A stretch of 10,517 bases of DNA, from positions 1 through 10,517 of the forward strand of contig WGBK01000119.1 of the NCBI GenBank assembly GCA_015494335.1. Direction: 5' to 3'. This document shows, in pieces, positions 6,895 to 10,517 of this stretch (the stretch's first letter is position 1; every line of letters starts with the position of its first letter). Made by a program: the position numbers and the translations under genes. The DNA is from Gammaproteobacteria bacterium (lineage in GTDB: Bacteria; Pseudomonadota; Gammaproteobacteria; GCA-001735895). The notes under the pieces were generated by a model. That model saw nothing but the letters and a program-made list of their open reading frames with translations, made no database searches and was not told where the DNA came from.

Positions 6895-7562
6895 GGCAGG
6901 TCTTGCGGGCATTGGAGATTCTCGATCCAGGCGCTTTGGGGCTGCCCATTCTCCCGCCAGCGTAGTTGCAGGTCAAACCGGCTGCCCGGCGGCAGACCGA
7001 AGCTGGTCATCCCCCAGTTGTAGTCGCCGCCGGGTTCGAACTGCTGGCGGGTCGGAAAGGTGGCCCAACGGAAGGCGATGCGTGCGGCTTCGGGGATCTC
7101 GGGATGGCTCTTCCAGGCCTCGGCCCAATCCTCCTTGAGCCGGATTGGGCGCAGCTCTCCCTTGTAGCGAACGCGCCAGTCGTGCAGGTCATAGCCGAGG
7201 CTGACCGGCTTTTCCGTGCCGCCGAGATTTCTGCCAATGGTCTGCAGCACGCAGGCGGTGGCAATGTCGTTGGCTGTTTCGCGCGGGAAACCGCGGGCGA
7301 GGAAGAAGGCCCGGGTCTGGTCCGGCGTGCGCTGGATCAGTTTCAGGGACAGGGCGCCCTGGCGCAGTTCCCAGCTTTGCAGGTCGTTCTCGTCGCGCCC
7401 GTGCAGCACCTCGGCCACGGCCGGCAGGGGTATCAGAAACAGCAGGCAAAGAACGCTCAGGAGATTTGAGCCGTTACGGCTTGTGTTATCGCTGAATAGA
7501 TCCTGCATGTTGGATCTTTCTGTTTTGGAGATCGAGGAGGCGATTTCGACAGGATCTTGCAT
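6891..7562 (-). CDS. Exported protein of unknown function in redox cluster
   Basis: I do not recognise this family. The longest frame is 223 residues, but an ATG at 7508 (residue 19) is equally possible and leaves a more normal signal peptide; neither start has a strong ribosome site. A hydrophobic segment (about 34-50) ends in AVA|E, a good signal-peptidase site, so the mature protein (about 173 residues) is periplasmic. It is rich in Trp and Arg, with blocks such as TANDIATACVLQTIGRN (96-112), GYDLHDWRVRYKGE (123-136), GGDYNWGMTSFGLPPG (178-193) and a closing beta-like stretch. The mature part has exactly two cysteines (104 and 218, counted from the longer start), which could form a disulphide. 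It lies between the cytochrome fusion and the TlpA gene, overlapping the latter by 4 bases, so it is a plausible client or partner of TlpA. The alternating hydrophobic pattern near the C-terminus suggests a beta sandwich; this is inference. Confidence 0.75.
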   Translation of the reverse strand: MQDPVEIASSISKTERSNMQDLFSDNTSRNGSNLLSVLCLLFLIPLPAVAEVLHGRDENDLQSWELRQGALSLKLIQRTPDQTRAFFLARGFPRETANDIATACVLQTIGRNLGGTEKPVSLGYDLHDWRVRYKGELRPIRLKEDWAEAWKSHPEIPEAARIAFRWATFPTRQQFEPGGDYNWGMTSFGLPPGSRFDLQLRWRENGQPQSAWIENLQCPQDLP

Positions 7563-7585
7563 TTGCTATCTCGAGGCAACGGGAC

Positions 7586-8275
7586 TCAGGGCTTGCGACT
7601 CAGATTGACGCCGTTTTTCAGGTCGATCATGTCGCCGATGATGGCGATTTCACCATCCTCGCTGAGATAGACGCTGCGACCGCCCACTTCGACGCGGTAC
7701 AGGCCGGGCAGCCGGGTTTTCTCGGCCGGCCCCAGTTTTTCGAGACCGAGGCGTTGCTGCAGCAGGTCCAGGCGCGGCTTGGGCTTGGTCGAGGTAGTGG
7801 ATTCGCCGCGTGCCAGCCGCTTGATATCATCCAGTGAGGGCATGCGGCCGTCGAGCGGGAAACGGCCGGCCCACTTTCGGTAGGTCTCGTCGGGCCATTT
7901 CGACTGGAAATAGCTGATCGCGGCGTCGATGTCCGTGGCCGACAACTTGTCGGCGAAGGGCGGCATGCGCCCGCCGATCTTGACGCCGCCCTCGCGTACC
8001 GTGCGCCGCAGCAGTTCGAGGTCGTGATGCCAGGCATGGGCGCTGCCATCGAGCGGAGGAGGCGGGTAGTTGCCGTTGGCATCGGCCTTCTTCCAGTCCG
8101 GCGTCGAGGCTGCATTGGGGCCGTGGCAGACCGCACAGTTCTCTGCGAACACCTTTTTGCCGCGCTCGAGCTGCTCGGCGCTGTACCAGCGTCCGGTATC
8201 AGTGTTCTGGGCATGGGTGGTGGGCAGCAGGGAAAGGCCGGTCAGGGCCAGCAGTGCAAACAGGTTGGGTTTCAT
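7586..8275 (-). CDS. Cytochrome c fused to a DsbC/DsbG N-terminal-like domain
   Basis: A 229-residue periplasmic protein with a signal peptide (1-22, ending THA|Q). Residues about 32-130 are a class I cytochrome c: haem-binding CAVCH at 47-51, a likely methionine axial ligand at Met104 in GGRMPPFADKLS, and the closing helix AAISYFQSKWPDE. A linker with a second GRMPSLDDIK motif (143-152) and a Ser/Thr/Lys/Pro stretch (159-168) follows. Residues about 169-225 resemble the DsbC/DsbG dimerisation domain: a short helix, then LPGLYRVEV, SVYLSEDGE, IIGDMIDLKN and NLS, in the same order as in E. coli DsbC. The thioredoxin-fold half of DsbC, with its catalytic CxxC, is absent. The start at 8275 is supported by GAGGTG five bases upstream; the longer frame to 8350 adds no sensible sequence. 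It is first in a cluster with an exported unknown and a TlpA. Electron partners are unknown. Confidence 0.88.
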   Translation of the reverse strand: MKPNLFALLALTGLSLLPTTHAQNTDTGRWYSAEQLERGKKVFAENCAVCHGPNAASTPDWKKADANGNYPPPPLDGSAHAWHHDLELLRRTVREGGVKIGGRMPPFADKLSATDIDAAISYFQSKWPDETYRKWAGRFPLDGRMPSLDDIKRLARGESTTSTKPKPRLDLLQQRLGLEKLGPAEKTRLPGLYRVEVGGRSVYLSEDGEIAIIGDMIDLKNGVNLSRKP

Positions 8276-8279
8276 GAAA

Positions 8280-8285
8280 CACCTC
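8280..8285 (-). promoter_or_regulatory. Strong ribosome binding site of the cytochrome fusion gene
   Basis: GAGGTG on the minus strand stands four bases before the ATG at 8275. This fixes the start at MKPNLF, giving a clean signal peptide, and argues against the 25-residue upstream extension of the open frame. Confidence 0.7.
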
Positions 8286-8356
8286 GGCGTTCGAGCAGAA
8301 GGGATCGATACAGGCTTGTGAAAGCTGGACGGTGCAAAGGTTCCGGGCATTCCATT

Positions 8357-9418
8357 TCAATCCCGGGTCATCAGGCGCAGGTGATTGGGGTGGATGTCCA
8401 GGCCGATGCGCTCGCCCGGCTCGGCGGGCACAAGGTCGCGTCCGTAGAGTTCGTCGAGTACCAGGGACTCGCCGCCGGCATCAATCTCGTAGCGCAGGAT
8501 GTTGCCGAGGAACTCGCGCAGCCGAACGCGTCCCTCGAAACGGGCGGCGGCATCGTCCGGCTGGCAACGCAACAGGTTCTGCGGCCGGAACACCAGGGCC
8601 CGCGCCTCGGATGTCGTATCTTCAGGCAGGCGGACGCGCAGCCCCTTTTCGCTGAGGAACACGGCCTCGCTCCCTTCCTGCACCACGCGACCGCGCAACA
8701 CGTTGGCGCTGCCGAGAAACTGGGCCACGAACAGGTTGTCCGGCTGATCGTAAAGAGTCATCGGTTCGCCGAGCTGCTGCACGATACCGTCGTTGAGTAC
8801 CGCGATGCGATCCGAGGTAGTGTTGGCCTCTTCCTGGTCGTGGGTGACGAAGATGGTGGTCAGACCCAGTTCCTGCTGCAATGCCCGCAGTTCCTGGCGC
8901 ATGTGCACGCGCAGCTTGGCATCGAGGTTGGACAGGGGTTCGTCGAGCAGCAACACCTTGGGTTCCACCGCCAGGGTGCGTGCCAGGGCCACGCGCTGCT
9001 GCTGCCCGCCGGAAAGCTGGTTGGGTCGGCGTTCGGCATAATCGAGCAGGCCGACCCGCTCCAGCGCTGCCTCGACCCGCCGCTGAATCTGATCCTTTGG
9101 CAGGTGCCGTTCCTCGAGGCCGAAGGCGACATTGCGGCGGATGGTCATGTGCGGCCACAGCGCGTAGTTCTGGAACACCATGCCGACATTGCGCTCCCAG
9201 GGCGCCTGGCGGGTCACATCCTTGCCGTCGATCAGTACCTCGCCGTGTTGGCATTGCTCGAAGCCGGCGATCAGCCGCAGCAGCGTGGACTTGCCGCAGC
9301 CGGAGGGGCCGAGAAAGGCGAAGAATTCGCCGGGTTCGATGGTCAGGCTGACATCCTTGATGACCCGGGTGGAGCCGTAGGACAGGTCGATGTTCTTGAG
9401 TTCGATGCGCACGGACAT
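8357..9418 (-). CDS. ABC importer ATP-binding subunit (FbpC/PotA type with TOBE domain)
   Basis: A 353-residue ATPase that powers an ABC importer at the inner membrane. Seen: Walker A GPSGCGKST (37-45), Q-loop Gln83 in VFQNYALWPH, signature LSGGQQQR (135-142), Walker B VLLLDEP (155-161), D-loop SNLD and switch His193. From about 235 to 350 the C-terminal extension is of the TOBE kind typical of FbpC, PotA, UgpC and PhnT. The switch region reads EEANTTSDRIAVLNDG where most relatives have EEALTMSDR. The start at 9418 is chosen because residues before MSVRIEL in the open frame overlap the permease gene and carry no domain; GGA lies about nine bases upstream. It starts 13 bases after the permease stop, so the two are one operon. 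The permease type suggests iron(III) or possibly 2-aminoethylphosphonate; the substrate is not proven. Confidence 0.93.
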   Translation of the reverse strand: MSVRIELKNIDLSYGSTRVIKDVSLTIEPGEFFAFLGPSGCGKSTLLRLIAGFEQCQHGEVLIDGKDVTRQAPWERNVGMVFQNYALWPHMTIRRNVAFGLEERHLPKDQIQRRVEAALERVGLLDYAERRPNQLSGGQQQRVALARTLAVEPKVLLLDEPLSNLDAKLRVHMRQELRALQQELGLTTIFVTHDQEEANTTSDRIAVLNDGIVQQLGEPMTLYDQPDNLFVAQFLGSANVLRGRVVQEGSEAVFLSEKGLRVRLPEDTTSEARALVFRPQNLLRCQPDDAAARFEGRVRLREFLGNILRYEIDAGGESLVLDELYGRDLVPAEPGERIGLDIHPNHLRLMTRD

Positions 9419-9431
9419 GGCGGTTTTCCGA

Positions 9432-10517
9432 TCAGGTATGGGTTTCCAGGCTGCGTTCGCGGCGGCTCTTCTCGATGATGCGGTGCGACAGGTAGGTGCC
9501 GGTGGCGACGATGACCACGGCCACCATGCCCAGCGCCGCGCCGGGACCTCGGCCAGCCGCCGACTGCATGAATACATAGATGCCGTAGGACAGCGGGGCG
9601 TCGGACTCGGTGGAGACCAGCATCAGGGTGGCTGACAATTCCACCGCCGCGGTGGCGAAGCTGGTAACGAAGCCGGCCAGGATGCCGCCGGACATCAGGG
9701 GTACGGTGATGCGCCACAGGGTGCGCATGCGGCTGGCGCCGAGATTCTCCCCGGCTTCCTCCAGCGCCCGGCTGACCTGGTGCAGGGCCGAGTTGCAGGC
9801 ACGCAGGGCGTAGGGCAGACGGCGCACCGACAGCGCGATCACCAGCATCACCCACCAGGTGGCCAGCGGGCGGTCGCCGAAGGGAATGTTGACGCCGAGG
9901 AAGGTGCGCAGGTAACCGATACCCAGTACCAGACCGGGCACTGCCAGCGCGGCCATGGCGATGTAGTCGAGCCAGTGACGTAAGCGGATCTTGGTGCGCA
10001 GCACCAGCCATGCGATGGCGGTGCCGAGCAGGATGTCGATGGTGCCGGCCAGGGAGGCGTAGAGCAGGGTGTTGCTGATGAATTCCGGCGTTTCGCGGAA
10101 CACCTCCAGGTAATGCTCGGTGGTAAATCCGTCGGGCAGTACGCTGTAGGACCAGATGGTGCCGAAGGAGAGTAGCGTCAGGCCGATATGGGGCGACAGC
10201 ACCAGCAGCAGGATCAGCAGCACGATGGCATAGGCGAGCAGCTTCTCCCAGGGACGCATGCGGCGCTTGGCCAGGCCGCCGCCACCCTTCTGGATCATCG
10301 AGTAGTCCTTGCCCTTGAGCGCCAGCGAGGCCACCCACATGGCGAACAGCGAGAACACCACCAGGATCACCGCGATGACATAGCCCATCGGGTCGTTGAT
10401 GCCGATGGACGAGATACGCAGATAGGCCTGGGGCGCCAGCATGTTGTTGACATTGAGCAGCAATGGCGTGCCCAGGTCATCGAAGACCTTGAGGAAGACC
10501 AGCGAGGCGCCGGCCAC
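9432..10517 (-). CDS. ABC importer permease, FbpB/AfuB-like double permease, 5' end missing
   Basis: Inner-membrane permease of the same importer, running off the right edge; 361 C-terminal residues are visible. The valine codon at the edge is internal, not a start. FbpB-type permeases are about 500-560 residues with two fused permease halves. What is seen is the end of the first half (VFDDLGTPLLLN at 11-22, a helix at about 46-66), a basic cytoplasmic linker (68-90) and the complete second half, with hydrophobic segments near 93-115, 145-172, 185-205, 222-235, 276-300 and 327-347. The coupling loop that docks on the ATPase is at 252-274: EEAGENLG followed by a RITVPL ending, the classic EAA motif. 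It ends 13 bases before the ATPase gene. The solute-binding protein gene is not in the window and probably lies upstream of it. An iron(III) or phosphonate substrate would fit the family. Confidence 0.9.
   Translation of the reverse strand: MAGASLVFLKVFDDLGTPLLLNVNNMLAPQAYLRISSIGINDPMGYVIAVILVVFSLFAMWVASLALKGKDYSMIQKGGGGLAKRRMRPWEKLLAYAIVLLILLLVLSPHIGLTLLSFGTIWSYSVLPDGFTTEHYLEVFRETPEFISNTLLYASLAGTIDILLGTAIAWLVLRTKIRLRHWLDYIAMAALAVPGLVLGIGYLRTFLGVNIPFGDRPLATWWVMLVIALSVRRLPYALRACNSALHQVSRALEEAGENLGASRMRTLWRITVPLMSGGILAGFVTSFATAAVELSATLMLVSTESDAPLSYGIYVFMQSAAGRGPGAALGMVAVVIVATGTYLSHRIIEKSRRERSLETHT

Noticed and set aside
6895..6912. An earlier start for the TlpA-like gene at 6912.
   Set aside because: It has no better ribosome site and lengthens the overlap; the ATGA overlap at 6894-6891 is the usual coupled arrangement.
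8024..9478. A 484-codon open frame on the plus strand antisense to the ABC ATPase and part of the cytochrome gene.
   Set aside because: It mirrors confidently assigned genes on the other strand, its translation shows no recognisable domain, and long antisense frames are common in GC-rich DNA.
1..10517. Search by eye for CRISPR arrays, tRNAs, insertion sequences, integrase or phage genes.
   Set aside because: None seen. Spacing is tight and coding style is even across the window, so there is no sign of a mobile element.

Overview
The window is a compact, GC-rich piece of a Gram-negative chromosome, most likely from a gammaproteobacterium. The evidence is a DUF2288 protein, a sigma-28 flagellar promoter of the enterobacterial/pseudomonad type, periplasmic c-type cytochrome and TlpA chemistry, and an FbpABC-type importer. 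The species cannot be fixed from the sequence. Nine genes fill almost all of it, and no stretch longer than about 130 bases lacks a gene. Eight genes read on the minus strand; only the lipase-like gene reads on the plus strand. No tRNA, rRNA, insertion sequence, CRISPR array or phage gene was seen.

Left part (1-3695, minus strand): a polyphosphate kinase 2 gene cut by the window edge (1-773), then a large cytoplasmic signalling protein joining a Ser/Thr kinase, an HDOD domain and a GAF-like domain (904-3255, GTG start), then a small cytoplasmic thioredoxin (3348-3695). A perfect 12-bp inverted repeat lies between the thioredoxin and kinase genes. Centre: a secreted lipase-like alpha/beta hydrolase (3771-4631, plus strand) diverges from the thioredoxin gene and converges on a DUF2288 gene (4638-4955). 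DUF2288 is translationally coupled to a soluble, zinc-binding (CZB) chemoreceptor (4955-6250), which has a textbook sigma-28 (FliA) promoter. This ties the pair to flagellar motility.

Right part (6382-10517, minus strand): a three-gene periplasmic redox cluster. Its first gene encodes a cytochrome c fused to what looks like the DsbC/DsbG dimerisation domain. The second encodes an exported protein of unknown function whose mature part has two cysteines. The third encodes a TlpA/ResA-type thioredoxin that overlaps the second by ATGA. Upstream lie the ATPase and the truncated double-length permease of an FbpBC-like ABC importer for iron or a similar anionic or complexed substrate.

The best candidate for something undescribed is the cytochrome c-DsbC_N / exported protein / TlpA cluster, which physically joins a haem electron carrier to disulphide-handling modules. 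The sigma-28 promoter is the most secure regulatory observation. The kinase-HDOD-GAF protein and the unusual chemoreceptor tail also deserve a look.
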